This document shows positions 46,556 to 57,783 of a stretch of DNA of 64,000 nucleotides, piece by piece. The translations under genes and the position numbers were made by a program. How positions within the stretch are numbered: position 1 is the stretch's first letter; each line of letters opens with the position of its first letter. The stretch covers positions 434,001 through 498,000 of the forward strand of contig NZ_FNKO01000002.1 of NCBI RefSeq assembly GCF_900100925.1, in the 5' to 3' direction. The notes under the pieces were generated by a model that saw only the letters and a program-made list of their open reading frames with translations, did not search any database and was not told the origin of the DNA. The DNA comes from Actinopolyspora saharensis. GTDB lineage: Bacteria > Actinomycetota > Actinomycetes > Mycobacteriales > Pseudonocardiaceae.

Positions 46556-46930
46556 TCAGTCGATGGGGAACTTCGTGGCTCCCATGCTCTCGAGATCGCG
46601 CATGATCTCGGGCGTGTGCTCGGCCACGGCCGCCGTCGCGCGGGTCGCTGCCCGCACGTGGCCGAGACCGGGGTACAACCTGCTGAACCTGCCCTCCTCG
46701 AGCATCCGGGTCACCTGGTCCCAAGGAGCGTCGTCGTCCTCGGAGGTGTGATCCCACGAACCCCCACACCGTAGACAGTCGATCCGGAACACCCAATGAT
46801 CGGGTTCACCGGAGAAATCGCCCACCCAGCGCAGTCGTTCACGCGGATGCGCGCACTCGGTTGGGGCCGAGCGGACCACAGCCGGGCCGTCGAGCTCTCC
46901 CTGCGGAGTCTGCGCACCGTGCTCCATCAC
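46556..46930 (-). CDS. Hypothetical Cys-containing protein upstream of DUF397
   Basis: 124-aa protein, not recognised. An N-terminal domain has ECAHPRERLRWVGDF and FRIDCLRCGGSWDH, giving a C-H and C-x2-C set that could bind zinc. A C-terminal helical part follows (MLEEGRFSRLYPGL, AEHTPEIMRDLESMGA). The GTG chosen has GGGAG at 8 nt; the frame stays open a further 42 codons with poor composition. Its promoter region contains a perfect 14-bp palindrome. Position suggests it may partner the DUF397 protein. Confidence 0.62.
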   Translation of the reverse strand: MMEHGAQTPQGELDGPAVVRSAPTECAHPRERLRWVGDFSGEPDHWVFRIDCLRCGGSWDHTSEDDDAPWDQVTRMLEEGRFSRLYPGLGHVRAATRATAAVAEHTPEIMRDLESMGATKFPID

Positions 46931-47016
46931 TCCACGAACTCCCGTAGCGACGCCGCCAACCACATCAAGATCATCGACCGCTCGCGCGCGGTCACTTGAC
47001 GTGCACGGTCGACTAC

Positions 47017-47030
47017 CACACGTACGTGTG
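47017..47030. promoter_or_regulatory. Perfect 14-bp palindrome, candidate operator
   Basis: CACACGTACGTGTG lies about 85 bp upstream of the Cys-containing gene and beyond the murA stop. Perfect dyad symmetry with a TA centre suits a dimeric repressor. Confidence 0.45.
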
Positions 47031-47125
47031 CATCGGGGTGAAGCGGGGTTGATCACGACGCTCCCGGTGCCGAAACGCCCACCAGCGCACCGGGCAACGC
47101 CGCGCGAACAAGGCCGCCGACCGCC

Positions 47126-48382
47126 TCAGTCGGAGACCCGCTCGATCTCGGCTCCCAGACCGCGCAGCTGCTCGACGAACTCGGGATAACCGCGGTCGAT
47201 GTGGAAGACGTCCCACACCTCGGTGACACCGTCCGCGCACAGCCCGGCGAGCACCAGCCCGACCCCGGCGCGGATGTCCGAGGCCCACACCGGCGCGCTC
47301 GACAACCGCTCCTGACCGCGCACCACGGCGTGATGCCCGTCGGTGCGGGCGTCGGCCCCCATGCGCACCAGCTCCTCGATGAAGCGGAACCGCGACTCGA
47401 AGAGGTTCTCGGTGATCATGGAGGTTCCGTCGGCCACGGCCGACAGCGCCAGCGCCATGGGCTGGAGGTCCGTCGGGAATCCCGGGAAGGGCAGCGTGAC
47501 GTAGTCGACCGCGCTGGGGCGCGAGTTCATCACCACGCGAAAGCTCTCGTCCGAGGAGGTGATCTCGGCGCCCGCGCCGCGCAGCTTCTCCAGCACGAGG
47601 TTGACGTTGTTCGGGTCGACCCCGTGCACCGTTACGTCACCACGCGTGGCCGCGGCGGCGAAAGCCCAGGTCGCCGCGACGATGCGGTCGCCGATGACCT
47701 GGTGCTGCACCGGCTTCAGCGACGTGACGCCGTGCACGGTCAACGTGGAGGTGCCCGCGCCCTCGATCTTGGCGCCCATCTGCTGCAACATCACGCACAG
47801 GTCGACTATCTCGGGTTCGCGCGCGGCGTTGTCGATCACCGTGGTGCCGTCGGCCAGCACCGAGGCCATCAGGATGTTCTCCGTGGCGCCGACACTGGGG
47901 AAGTCCAGCCAGATCTGGGCCCCGTGCAGGTTCTCCGCCTCGGCGACCACGGCGCCGTGCTCGATGTGGCTGTCCGCACCGAGCTGGCGGAGTCCGCTCT
48001 GGTGCATGTCCAGCGGGCGGGAACCGATGGCGTCACCACCGGGCAGAGTGACCACGGCACGCCGGCAGCGCGCCACCAGCGGACCGAGCACGCACACCGA
48101 GGCGCGGAGCCTGCTCATGTACACCGAGACGGCCTCGTGGCTGATCTCGGGCGGTGTCGTGACCGTGGTGGTCGCCCCCTCGATCTCGACGGAGCAGCCG
48201 AGGCTGCGCAGCACGTCGGCCATCAGCGGAACGTCCAGGATCTCCGGGCAGTTCGTGATGGTCGTGGTGCCTTCGGCCAGCAGGGAAGCAGCCATCAGCT
48301 TCAACACGCTGTTCTTCGCGCCGACCACGCCGACCTCGCCGACGAGGCGGGCTCCGCCGTGTACCCGGAAATGCTCACTCAC
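47126..48382 (-). CDS. murA: UDP-N-acetylglucosamine 1-carboxyvinyltransferase
   Basis: MurA (418 aa) performs the first committed step of peptidoglycan synthesis, adding enolpyruvate to UDP-GlcNAc. [18 protein letters not shown] (21-38) and the two-domain EPSP-synthase-like fold are intact. The loop that carries Cys115 in E. coli reads [13 protein letters not shown], with Asp at residue 117. The same Cys-to-Asp change occurs in M. tuberculosis MurA and makes the enzyme insensitive to fosfomycin. GTG start. Divergent from the adenosyltransferase gene, as in Rv1315/Rv1314c. Confidence 0.96.
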   Translation of the reverse strand: MSEHFRVHGGARLVGEVGVVGAKNSVLKLMAASLLAEGTTTITNCPEILDVPLMADVLRSLGCSVEIEGATTTVTTPPEISHEAVSVYMSRLRASVCVLGPLVARCRRAVVTLPGGDAIGSRPLDMHQSGLRQLGADSHIEHGAVVAEAENLHGAQIWLDFPSVGATENILMASVLADGTTVIDNAAREPEIVDLCVMLQQMGAKIEGAGTSTLTVHGVTSLKPVQHQVIGDRIVAATWAFAAAATRGDVTVHGVDPNNVNLVLEKLRGAGAEITSSDESFRVVMNSRPSAVDYVTLPFPGFPTDLQPMALALSAVADGTSMITENLFESRFRFIEELVRMGADARTDGHHAVVRGQERLSSAPVWASDIRAGVGLVLAGLCADGVTEVWDVFHIDRGYPEFVEQLRGLGAEIERVSD

Positions 48383-48567
48383 GGGCAGCCAGGTTACGGC
48401 CGCGGCGCGCTTGACATCCGAGTGGGTGGCGTTAGGGAAACGTCCGATTCTGGAGGGTAACGGCTCCCACCACCGGACAACGCCTCCTCCACGCGATCCC
48501 GCGGCGAACTCGAGCTCGCACCTGTGCTCGCCGTCACGGCGCGGACGGGGAGCGTGGGGTCACCGCC

Positions 48568-48573
48568 TAGGCT
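48568..48573 (+). promoter_or_regulatory. -10 box for a leaderless adenosyltransferase mRNA
   Basis: TAGGCT ends 7 nt before the ATG; no ribosome site. Confidence 0.55.
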
Positions 48574-48580
48574 TGTGCCC

Positions 48581-49153
48581 ATGAGCGTGCATCTGACCAA
48601 GATCTACACCCGCACCGGCGACTCGGGGACCACTCGGCTCTCGGACAACTCGGTGGTGCACAAGTCCGACGCCAGGATCAGCGCCTACGCCGACGTCGAC
48701 GAGACGAACTCGGTGATCGGAGTGGCCCTGGCCACGGCCACGTTCGACGCGGATGTCCACGACGTGCTGCGCTCCGTGCAGAACGACCTGTTCGACGTCG
48801 GCGCCGACCTGGCCACTCCCGTGGTCGAGGCCCCGGAGCACCCCCCGCTGAGGGTGACGGCCGACTACGTCGAACAGCTGGAGAACTGGTGCGACGAGTA
48901 CAACGCGCGCCTCGGGAAGCTGAACTCGTTCATCCTCCCCGGTGGCACCCCTGGAGGAGCCCTGCTGCACCAGGCGCGCTGCGTGGCGCGGCGAGCCGAG
49001 CGCTGCGCGTGGGCCCTGATCGCGCAGGACCCCGACAACACCAACGAGCTCCCGGCCAAGTACCTCAACCGGCTGTCCGATCTGCTGTTCGTCCTCGCGC
49101 GCACGGCCAACCCGAACGGGGACGTGCTGTGGCGCCCCGGCGGGGACCGGTGA
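48581..49153 (+). CDS. PduO-type cob(I)alamin adenosyltransferase
   Basis: ATR of the PduO class, 190 aa, transferring the adenosyl group of ATP to cob(I)alamin to make coenzyme B12 for mutases such as methylmalonyl-CoA mutase. The ATP-binding N-terminus is KIYTRTGDSGTTRLSD, and the helical core has DVDETNSVIGVA, FILPGGTPGGALLHQARCVARRAER and a C-terminal LNRLSDLLFVLARTANPN. It corresponds to Rv1314c. The start is set by TAGGCT, seven bases upstream. Functionally linked to mce at 28.4 kb. Confidence 0.95.
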   Translation: MSVHLTKIYTRTGDSGTTRLSDNSVVHKSDARISAYADVDETNSVIGVALATATFDADVHDVLRSVQNDLFDVGADLATPVVEAPEHPPLRVTADYVEQLENWCDEYNARLGKLNSFILPGGTPGGALLHQARCVARRAERCAWALIAQDPDNTNELPAKYLNRLSDLLFVLARTANPNGDVLWRPGGDR

Positions 49154-49238
49154 ACTCCTGCCGGAAGTCCGCGCGGGACTCGCCCCGGCACCCCGGACCG
49201 CCCCGCGCGGCGGGCCCGACCACCCGCTCGTGAGGCCG

Positions 49239-49269
49239 CGCTCGGGCCGCCCTCCGGGCGCCCCGAGCG
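49239..49269. terminator. Hairpin between converging adenosyltransferase and GNAT genes
   Basis: CGCTCGGG / CCCGAGCG with an inner CGCCC-tcc-GGGCG forms one continuous stem broken by a single C-C mismatch. Likely bidirectional terminator. Confidence 0.6.
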
Positions 49270-49280
49270 GTCGGAGGTGT

Positions 49281-49757
49281 TCAGCCCGGCAGTTCCTTGG
49301 CGAAGCACCTGCTGTCCGGCTCGCAGCGGTGGACGCCGAACTTCTCCGTCTCGTGGTAGCCGGAGGAACGGTACAGACCGATCGCCTCCGGCTGCTGCAA
49401 CCCGGTTTCCAGCACCATCCGCTTCCGCCCCGCGGCGAGCGCTGCGCGCTCCAGAGCCGCCAGCACGGCGCGGGCGTAGCCCAGACCACGGGCCGAGGGA
49501 ATCACGTACATGCGCTTGAGCTCGGCATCACCGTCCCGGAACCCGTCGGTGCTCGCCTCCTGGCCACGCCAACCGCCGATGGCCACCGGCCGCTCCGCGC
49601 AGTAGCCGATCAGGAACGCACCCCTCGGCGGCAGGAAGTCCGCGGGAGTGAGCGGGGTGGTGTCCGGACCGCCGTAGCGGTGGTGGTACTCCCGCTGGAG
49701 CTGCTCGATAAGCTCAACCGCATCGGGGTGATCATAGGCACCGGTCTCGATACGCAC
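49281..49757 (-). CDS. GNAT family N-acetyltransferase
   Basis: Acetyltransferase of 158 aa. The acetyl-CoA-binding motif A is YVIPSARGLGYARAVLAALE with R-x-x-G-x-A, and motif B follows as MVLETGLQQPEAIGLYRSSGYHE. The substrate is unknown; enzymes of this sort acetylate small amines or protein N-termini. The GTG start lies 6 nt after a TATCCT -10 box. Inserted between DUF2550 and the adenosyltransferase, an arrangement not present in M. tuberculosis. Confidence 0.9.
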   Translation of the reverse strand: MRIETGAYDHPDAVELIEQLQREYHHRYGGPDTTPLTPADFLPPRGAFLIGYCAERPVAIGGWRGQEASTDGFRDGDAELKRMYVIPSARGLGYARAVLAALERAALAAGRKRMVLETGLQQPEAIGLYRSSGYHETEKFGVHRCEPDSRCFAKELPG

Positions 49758-49763
49758 TCCCCC

Positions 49764-49769
49764 AGGATA
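49764..49769 (-). promoter_or_regulatory. -10 box for a leaderless GNAT mRNA
   Basis: TATCCT on the minus strand, 6 nt before GTG. Confidence 0.5.
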
Positions 49770-49832
49770 CGGAAAGCTCCCGTACCGGAATCGAGAGCCA
49801 CTCGTGCTGGCGGCCGGCGCGGCCGCGCCGGC

Positions 49833-50285
49833 TCACGACGCCCACGGAGCGACGCTGCTCGGTGGGGCGGACTCCAACCAGGACAGGAAACCGGTCAACG
49901 CGTCGTTGCCCATCGCGACCTCGATGTCCTCCTGGGACCTGCCCAGGTGCAGCACGAGCGATCCCGCGGGCATCGTGTAGGCCTCGGCCCTGGTGGGGCG
50001 ACGTCGGTCGGATATCACTATGTTGCCGCGGTTGAGCACCCAGTCCGGACCGGAGCGCAGGCTCAACGCGCGGTACCAGGCGAACTCCTCACCGCGGTAG
50101 CGCGCCACCCCCAGGTGCCATCCCCGGCCCGGCTCCGCGCGATACACGCGAAGCGCGACCTCGATCCCGCCGGCGCGCAGGTTGCGCAGCCGTCTGCGCG
50201 CGAGGAGCATCCCGCCGAGCACCAGGAGCACGGCGAGAACAGCCAAAGCGAGCAGAACGGCGACCAGCACGATCGAGGCGCTCAT
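49833..50285 (-). CDS. DUF2550 membrane-anchored protein
   Basis: 150-aa protein, the usual companion gene right after atpC in actinobacteria (Rv1312 in M. tuberculosis). One N-terminal transmembrane helix (about 3-28) precedes a soluble domain, with WHLGVARYRGEEFAWYRALSLR and RRPTRAEAYTMP as family blocks. It follows atpC by 12 bp. Function unknown; retention beside the ATP synthase operon suggests an envelope or energy role. Confidence 0.9.
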   Translation of the reverse strand: MSASIVLVAVLLALAVLAVLLVLGGMLLARRRLRNLRAGGIEVALRVYRAEPGRGWHLGVARYRGEEFAWYRALSLRSGPDWVLNRGNIVISDRRRPTRAEAYTMPAGSLVLHLGRSQEDIEVAMGNDALTGFLSWLESAPPSSVAPWAS

Positions 50286-50297
50286 CAACTGGGACCG

Positions 50298-50663
50298 TCA
50301 GCCGGAGTAGCCCGCCACTCGCAGCCTGGACCGGGCTCGGACCCTGGTCTGCTCATCATCACCCTCGGCCTCACGGCGCGCGGCAGCGACGTCTATTTCC
50401 TGCGCCAGTTCAGCGGACTCCGCGAGAACGCTGACCACACCGTTGGCCACGGAGAGGAAACCACCGTGCACGGCGGCCGTGACGGTCTCGTGCTCCGGAG
50501 TGGTGATCTTCACGACCCCACCTTCGACCAGTTGACCGAGCATCGGCTCGTGTCCAGGAAGAATGCCGATTACACCCTCGGTCGTCTGGGCTACCACGCT
50601 GGTCGCCTTACCGGACCACAGGCGGCGCTCCACGGCGACCAGCTCGACGGACATCTCGGCCAC
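50298..50663 (-). CDS. atpC: ATP synthase F1 subunit epsilon
   Basis: Epsilon subunit (121 aa), central-stalk component that also restrains ATP hydrolysis. The beta-sandwich part has [41 protein letters not shown], the signature block; the C-terminal helices ([15 protein letters not shown]) are short, as in mycobacteria. The GTG has AAAGGAG at 6 nt. It is separated from atpD by an unusually long 156-bp spacer containing a hairpin. Confidence 0.96.
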   Translation of the reverse strand: MAEMSVELVAVERRLWSGKATSVVAQTTEGVIGILPGHEPMLGQLVEGGVVKITTPEHETVTAAVHGGFLSVANGVVSVLAESAELAQEIDVAAARREAEGDDEQTRVRARSRLRVAGYSG

Positions 50664-50760
50664 GCGTGTCTCCTTTGTCGGTGTGTCGTCGTAGTCTATC
50701 CGATGGATCGGGCACGTCCGAACACAGGCGTGCGGACGATTGAGCAGGGCAACCGCGGAA

Positions 50761-50792
50761 CGGGTGCCGCCCCCTGCCGAGGACGGCACCCG
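50761..50792 (-). promoter_or_regulatory. Hairpin in the atpD-atpC spacer
   Basis: CGGGTGCCG pairs perfectly (9 bp) with CGGCACCCG around a 14-nt loop. It lies about 28 nt after the atpD stop and 98 nt before atpC. It may slow, process or protect the message and so tune epsilon amounts. Confidence 0.45.
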
Positions 50793-50819
50793 ATTCCCAC
50801 TCGAAAGGAGTGGAGAAAT

Positions 50820-53181
<2,362 letters not shown>

Positions 53182-53191
53182 GGCTATCCGG

Positions 53192-54847
53192 TCACTTCTC
53201 GCTGTCCCCGGAGGCGGGGCGGTTGACCTTCACCGTCTCCTGCTCGACCTGATCGGCATCGACGGTGCCCGTTTCCTCGTGCTGCGGGAGAACCGCGCCG
53301 CCCTCGGAGGTGGTGAACTGCTTCTTGAATTCCGTGACGGCGTCGTCGATGGCCTTGGCCCCGTCGTCGGAGAGCTTCTTGCTCTCGACGATGTCCTTGA
53401 GCACGGTTTCCTGGTTGCGCCGCATGTGCGCCAGGAACTCCGTCTCGAAGCGGGCCACGTCACCGGTCGGCAGATCGTCCAGCAGGCCCTTGGTGCCGAG
53501 GTAGAGGGAAACGACCTCCTCCTCGACCGGGAAGGGAACCCCCTCGCCCTGTTTGAGGACCTCCATCAGCCGGGCACCGCGGTCCAGCTGGGCCTTGGAG
53601 GCTGCGTCCAGGTCCGAGGCGAACGCGGAGAACGCCTCCAGCTCGCGGTACTGCGCCAGCTCGATCTTCAGCGAACCGGTGACGCTCTTCATCGCCTTGA
53701 TCTGCGCGGAACCGCCGACACGCGAGACCGAGGTGCCCACGTCGATCGCCGGCCGCTGACCGGAGTTGAACAGATCGGACTGCAGGAAGCACTGCCCGTC
53801 GGTGATGGAGATGACGTTGGTCGGGATGTAGGCCGACACGTCGTTGGCCTTGGTCTCGATGATCGGGAGCCCGGTCATCGAACCGCCACCCTGCTCGTCG
53901 GAGAGCTTCGCGCAGCGCTCCAGCAGCCGGGAGTGCAGGTAGAAGACGTCACCGGGGAAGGCCTCACGCCCCGGGGGACGCCGCAGCAGCAGCGAGATGG
54001 CCCGGTAGGCCTCGGCCTGCTTGGTCAGGTCGTCGAACACGATCAGGACGTGCTTGCCCTGCCACATCCAGTGCTGCCCGAGGGCGGAGCCCCCGTAGGG
54101 CGCCAGCCACTTCAGCCCCGGGGAGTCGGCGGCGGGAGCGGCCACGATGGTGGTGTACTCCATCGCGCCGGCCTCCTGAAGGGCGCGCTGCGTCCCCGCG
54201 ATGGTCGAGCCCTTCTGGCCGATCGCGACGTAGATGCAGCGCACCTGCTTCTCGGGGTCGCCGCTGTCCCAGTTGCTCTTCTGGTTGATGATCGTGTCAG
54301 TGGCGATCGTGGTCTTGCCGGTCTTGCGGTCACCGATGATCAACTGCCGCTGCCCGCGGCCGATCGGGGTCATCGAGTCGATCGCCTTGATACCGGTCTG
54401 GAGCGGCTCGTTCACGCCCTGGCGCTGGACCACCGAAGCGGCCTGCAGCTCCAGCTCGCGCTCCTTCTCCGCCTCGATCTCACCGAGACCGTCGATGGGC
54501 TCGCCGACCGGGTTGACCACCCTGCCGAGGAAGTTGTCGCCGACCGGCACGGACATCACCCTGCCGGTGCGCCTGACCTCCTGGCCTTCCTCGATCTGGT
54601 CGGCTTGACCGAGGATGACCGCGCCGATCGACTGCGCCTCGAGGTTCATCGCGACGCCGTAGATGCCGCCGGGGAACTCCAGCAGTTCCTCGGTCATGAC
54701 CGAAGGCAGACCCTCGACATGGGCGATGCCGTCACCGGTGTCCGTGACGACCCCGACCTCCTCGCGGCTGACCTCGGGTGAGTAGCTGGAGACGTACTTC
54801 TCGATCGCACTGCGGATCTCGTCCGACGAGATCGTCAGCTCCGCCAT
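53192..54847 (-). CDS. atpA: ATP synthase F1 subunit alpha
   Basis: Non-catalytic nucleotide-binding alpha subunit (551 aa). The P-loop GDRKTGKT, the [19 protein letters not shown] block and [13 protein letters not shown] are present. The acidic C-terminal extension ([24 protein letters not shown] composition, about 515-551) is characteristic of mycobacterial and related alpha subunits, where it helps suppress ATP hydrolysis. The ATG has AGGAACGAG upstream. Confidence 0.98.
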   Translation of the reverse strand: MAELTISSDEIRSAIEKYVSSYSPEVSREEVGVVTDTGDGIAHVEGLPSVMTEELLEFPGGIYGVAMNLEAQSIGAVILGQADQIEEGQEVRRTGRVMSVPVGDNFLGRVVNPVGEPIDGLGEIEAEKERELELQAASVVQRQGVNEPLQTGIKAIDSMTPIGRGQRQLIIGDRKTGKTTIATDTIINQKSNWDSGDPEKQVRCIYVAIGQKGSTIAGTQRALQEAGAMEYTTIVAAPAADSPGLKWLAPYGGSALGQHWMWQGKHVLIVFDDLTKQAEAYRAISLLLRRPPGREAFPGDVFYLHSRLLERCAKLSDEQGGGSMTGLPIIETKANDVSAYIPTNVISITDGQCFLQSDLFNSGQRPAIDVGTSVSRVGGSAQIKAMKSVTGSLKIELAQYRELEAFSAFASDLDAASKAQLDRGARLMEVLKQGEGVPFPVEEEVVSLYLGTKGLLDDLPTGDVARFETEFLAHMRRNQETVLKDIVESKKLSDDGAKAIDDAVTEFKKQFTTSEGGAVLPQHEETGTVDADQVEQETVKVNRPASGDSEK

Positions 54848-54925
54848 GTCTCGTTCCTGCTCTCGCTTCGTTCTGTGGGAAAAAGGGGCGGCCCCCGTCC
54901 GGCCGCGAGCGGTGACTGCCGCCCG

Positions 54926-55756
54926 TCAGCCGGAGAGGTCGCGCCGCAATGCCTGCAGCCGTCCGGACGTGCTGCCGTCGATGATCTCCTCACCGACCCG
55001 AATGACCAATCCGCCACCGATGTCGGGGTCCACTTCCAGGTGTACCGCAATCGGCCGCGCGTATATGCGTTGCAGCGTGTTGGCCAGTCGCTCCTGCTGC
55101 TCGTCACTGAGCGCGACCGCCGAACGAACGTGGGCGACCGAGCGTTCCCTCCGCTTGGCGGAGAGCTCGGCCAGTTCCTCCAGCCCCTCACTGAGGTGGC
55201 CGCCCGGCGACCTTTCGACCAACTGCCGCACCAGGCGTTCGGTCACATCCTCGACCTTGCCGCCGACCAGCTGCTCGACGACGGTCCCCTTGCCTGCGGA
55301 ATCGGCGGTGGGATCCGACAGCAACCGTTCCAACTCCGGTTGACCGCCGATGATGCGGCCCAGCCGGAACAGCTCGTCCTCCACCGCGTCCAACCTGCCC
55401 GCGCGCTCCGCCTGAACCAGCAGGGCGGTGCGGGCGAGCCGTTCGAGGCCGTGCACCAAGTCGCTGGGACTGGACCAGCGAGCGCCCGCGACCTCCACCA
55501 CCACCGGCAGTGAACGGGCGCCGAGCTGGTTGCTCAGCAACTCGCGAACCAGCCCCTGCCTGGACTCGGCCGGGGTGGCGGCATCGGCGAGAGCGCGCCG
55601 GAGAGCGGACTCGCCGCGCAGCAACGCGGCGACTCCGAACAACTCGTCGGCGAGCCCGGTGATCTCCGCGGGTCCGGCCCCATCCGTGGCCTGCAACAGC
55701 TGCAGCTCGCTGGCTGCCAGTGCATCACGACTCGCGGCGTTCACGAGGGTGCTCAA
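54926..55756 (-). CDS. atpH: ATP synthase F1 subunit delta
   Basis: Delta subunit (276 aa with the start used), the peripheral-stalk cap on F1. [17 protein letters not shown] opens the protein as in Streptomyces, [24 protein letters not shown] lies in the middle, and the C-terminus [35 protein letters not shown] is diagnostic. No ATG is available. The frame opens with TTG 12 codons earlier; the TTG chosen has AGGAGAGAAAGG upstream, and a GTG four codons later is also possible. Delta is separate from b here, unlike the fused b-delta of mycobacteria. Confidence 0.93.
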   Translation of the reverse strand: MSTLVNAASRDALAASELQLLQATDGAGPAEITGLADELFGVAALLRGESALRRALADAATPAESRQGLVRELLSNQLGARSLPVVVEVAGARWSSPSDLVHGLERLARTALLVQAERAGRLDAVEDELFRLGRIIGGQPELERLLSDPTADSAGKGTVVEQLVGGKVEDVTERLVRQLVERSPGGHLSEGLEELAELSAKRRERSVAHVRSAVALSDEQQERLANTLQRIYARPIAVHLEVDPDIGGGLVIRVGEEIIDGSTSGRLQALRRDLSG

Positions 55757-55828
55757 CTCTGCACGCCTTTCTCTCCTGGGCCCATCACTCAAATCCCTTC
55801 GACCTGGAGCCGATCGGTGGGAACCGCC

Positions 55829-56383
55829 TCAGCTGCTGGTCGACGTCGACGGCGCGGAGGTGGACTCCAGCTCGTCGAGGAACCGATCCACCGTGCGCTG
55901 AGCCCGGTCCTCGTCCTCGAGGGACTCACCGACGACCCTGCTCGCCAGGTCCACGGCGTGCCGACCGAGGTCGGCGCGCAGCTCCGCGATGACCTGAGCC
56001 TTCTGAGCAGCGAGCTGAGCCTGGCCCTGATTGATGATCCGGTCGCTCTCCTCCTGGGCCTGCGACCGCATGTCGTCCAGGATCTGCTGCCCCTCGGCGC
56101 GTGCGTCGTCCCTGATCCGAGCAGCCTCGGCACGGGCCTCGGCCAGCTGCGCCTTGTACTGCTCCAGCGTGCGCTGGGCCTCGGCCTGCGCCTCCTCGGC
56201 CCGCGCGATGCCGCCCTCGATCCGGTCGCTGCGCTCCTTGTAGAGCTTCTCGAAGCGAGGAACGGCGTACTTGTTCAGCACGAACAGCAGGAGGAGGAAG
56301 GCGACGAAGCCGACGACTATCTCGGTCGGGGCGGGCAGGATCGGATTGTGGTCCGACGCTGCCAGCACCAGGTGTTCCTTCAT
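55829..56383 (-). CDS. atpF: ATP synthase Fo subunit b
   Basis: Subunit b (184 aa) of the peripheral stalk. One N-terminal membrane helix (IVVGFVAFLLLLFVLNKYAVP) leads into a long amphipathic coiled coil rich in Ala, Glu and Arg. The ending LESTSAPSTSTSS is disordered. The ATG has GGGAGAAG at 5 nt; an ATG five codons upstream lacks a site. Between atpE and atpH in the standard order. Confidence 0.96.
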   Translation of the reverse strand: MKEHLVLAASDHNPILPAPTEIVVGFVAFLLLLFVLNKYAVPRFEKLYKERSDRIEGGIARAEEAQAEAQRTLEQYKAQLAEARAEAARIRDDARAEGQQILDDMRSQAQEESDRIINQGQAQLAAQKAQVIAELRADLGRHAVDLASRVVGESLEDEDRAQRTVDRFLDELESTSAPSTSTSS

Positions 56384-56416
56384 CTGGACTTCTCCCAACG
56401 CGTCAAGCAGTCAGAC

Positions 56417-56674
56417 TCAAGCGGCGGAAGCGATGAAGTAAACGACCAGGCCGATCAGTGCCAGCACCTCGACGAGGACGAAGGAGATCCAGGCGATGCC
56501 CATCAGCTGGCCCTGGGCCTCCGGCTGGCGGGCAGTTCCGTTGATGACAGCTGCCCAGATCAGACCGACGCCGACACCGGGACCGATCGCACCGACGCCG
56601 TAGCCGATGGCAGCGAGGCCCGGGTTGATGTTGGCAGCGCTTTCCGCGGCCTGTGCAAGAACGATGTTGCTCAC
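56417..56674 (-). CDS. atpE: ATP synthase Fo subunit c
   Basis: Proteolipid c subunit (85 aa) of the rotor ring. Two helices are joined by the polar loop ARQPEAQGQ. The proton-binding glutamate is E69 in [12 protein letters not shown], and the Gly-rich helix [19 protein letters not shown] packs the ring. This is the bedaquiline target in mycobacteria; the residues around E69 differ from the mycobacterial AYFIN context. GTG start with AAAGG upstream. Confidence 0.97.
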   Translation of the reverse strand: MSNIVLAQAAESAANINPGLAAIGYGVGAIGPGVGVGLIWAAVINGTARQPEAQGQLMGIAWISFVLVEVLALIGLVVYFIASAA

Positions 56675-56730
56675 TGTTACTACCTTTCAACTCGGTCCGC
56701 GTGACGCGGATCGGAGGTCCCGCTCTGTCC

Positions 56731-57510
56731 TCAGTGCTCCTCCGCGAGTGCAGCACCGATGAAATTGGCGGTGAGCACCGCGAAGATGTACGCCTGCAAG
56801 ACCTGAATCAAGGCCTCGGCGAAGGTCAGAATGATCGCGAAGGCGAAGCTGATTATGGAAACCGGCTTGAGCAGCGCACCCGCCTCGATCAGCAGGTAGT
56901 GTCCACCGAGGGCGAACACCAGCAGGATGAGGTGACCGGCGAACATCGCCGCGAAGACTCGGATGGCCAGCGCCACCGGCTGGAACAGGAACTTCTGCAG
57001 AAACTCGATCGGAGCAAGCAGGATGTAGACCGGCTTGGGGACCCCGGGAGGGAACATCACGTGCTTGAGGTAACCCAAGAAGCCGTGGCGTTTGAACCCG
57101 ACCGTGTGGATCACGATGTAGACCATGATGAACAGGGCGATCGGGAAGCCGATCTTGGCCATCGTGGGGAACTGGATCAACGGGATGATCCCGAAGAGGT
57201 TGTTCACCAGGATGAACGTGAACAGCCCGAAGATCAGCGGGACGAACCGCTGGAAGTCCTTCGCACCGATCTGATCCCTTGCGATCGTGTTCCTGCTGAA
57301 GTCGTAAAGGTACTCCGCCGCGAACTGGCCCTTGCCAGGCACCAACTTGAGGTTGCGTGTGGCGATCAAGAAGTACGCACCGACGATGACAGCCGAGAGC
57401 ACTACAAGCACGATCGGCTTGGTGACTCCACCAAAGATCGGCGGGAGAAAAAAGCTATCGACACCGGGCGGCTCGAACGTGCCGCCCTGGCTCAACACCA
57501 GCGCGCCCAA
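56731..57510 (-). CDS. atpB: ATP synthase Fo subunit a
   Basis: Subunit a (259 aa), the stator half-channel for protons. Five to six helices; the essential arginine is in FQPVALAIRVFAAMFAGHLILL, and FAEALIQVLQAYIFAVLTANFIGAA is the conserved last helix. It begins with TTG: AAGGAG lies 5 nt upstream, and no ATG or GTG precedes the conserved N-terminus. First gene of atpBEFHAGDC, 273 bp after the AtpI-like gene. Confidence 0.96.
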   Translation of the reverse strand: MGALVLSQGGTFEPPGVDSFFLPPIFGGVTKPIVLVVLSAVIVGAYFLIATRNLKLVPGKGQFAAEYLYDFSRNTIARDQIGAKDFQRFVPLIFGLFTFILVNNLFGIIPLIQFPTMAKIGFPIALFIMVYIVIHTVGFKRHGFLGYLKHVMFPPGVPKPVYILLAPIEFLQKFLFQPVALAIRVFAAMFAGHLILLVFALGGHYLLIEAGALLKPVSIISFAFAIILTFAEALIQVLQAYIFAVLTANFIGAALAEEH

Positions 57511-57783
57511 CTGGGCTCCTTCCGGTTCTCCCGGTTGGAGCTAACTCCACCGGGGGAATCGTCACGATTTGCACTCAACGTACCTGATACACGATCGAGG
57601 ACGTAGGGGCCCTCCCTCAGGGCGAGGTCCGCCAGGCGAGGTCCGCACGGACAAGCCGGAGCTTCCCCGCGGCGAGAATCCCCCGCTCAACGACCCAAGC
57701 TTCTTGCGCGCCAAACCCTACCATTTGGTAACAAAAAGGGTATACCCACCATTTCACACCTGAGGGGTGTGGTCGCTACTCCG
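57511..57783 (-). promoter_or_regulatory. Leader and probable promoter region of the ATP synthase operon
   Basis: This 273-bp gap is unusually AT-rich at its upstream end and holds several symmetrical signals: hairpin CACACC / GGTGTG after the AtpI-like stop, palindrome GGGTATACCC, TACCA-tt-TGGTA, and AATCGT-c-ACGATT closer to atpB. TACCCT or TATACC inside the first palindrome could be a -10 box, leaving a leader of about 220 nt. A 12-bp unit, GGCGAGGTCCGC, occurs twice at 57621-57646. Confidence 0.5.

Noticed and set aside
46931..47056. 42-codon upstream extension of the Cys-containing protein next to DUF397
   Set aside because: It would cover the perfect palindrome and promoter region and has atypical composition.
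54848..54925. Fused b-delta subunit as in mycobacteria
   Set aside because: atpF and atpH are separate, full-length reading frames in the standard order.
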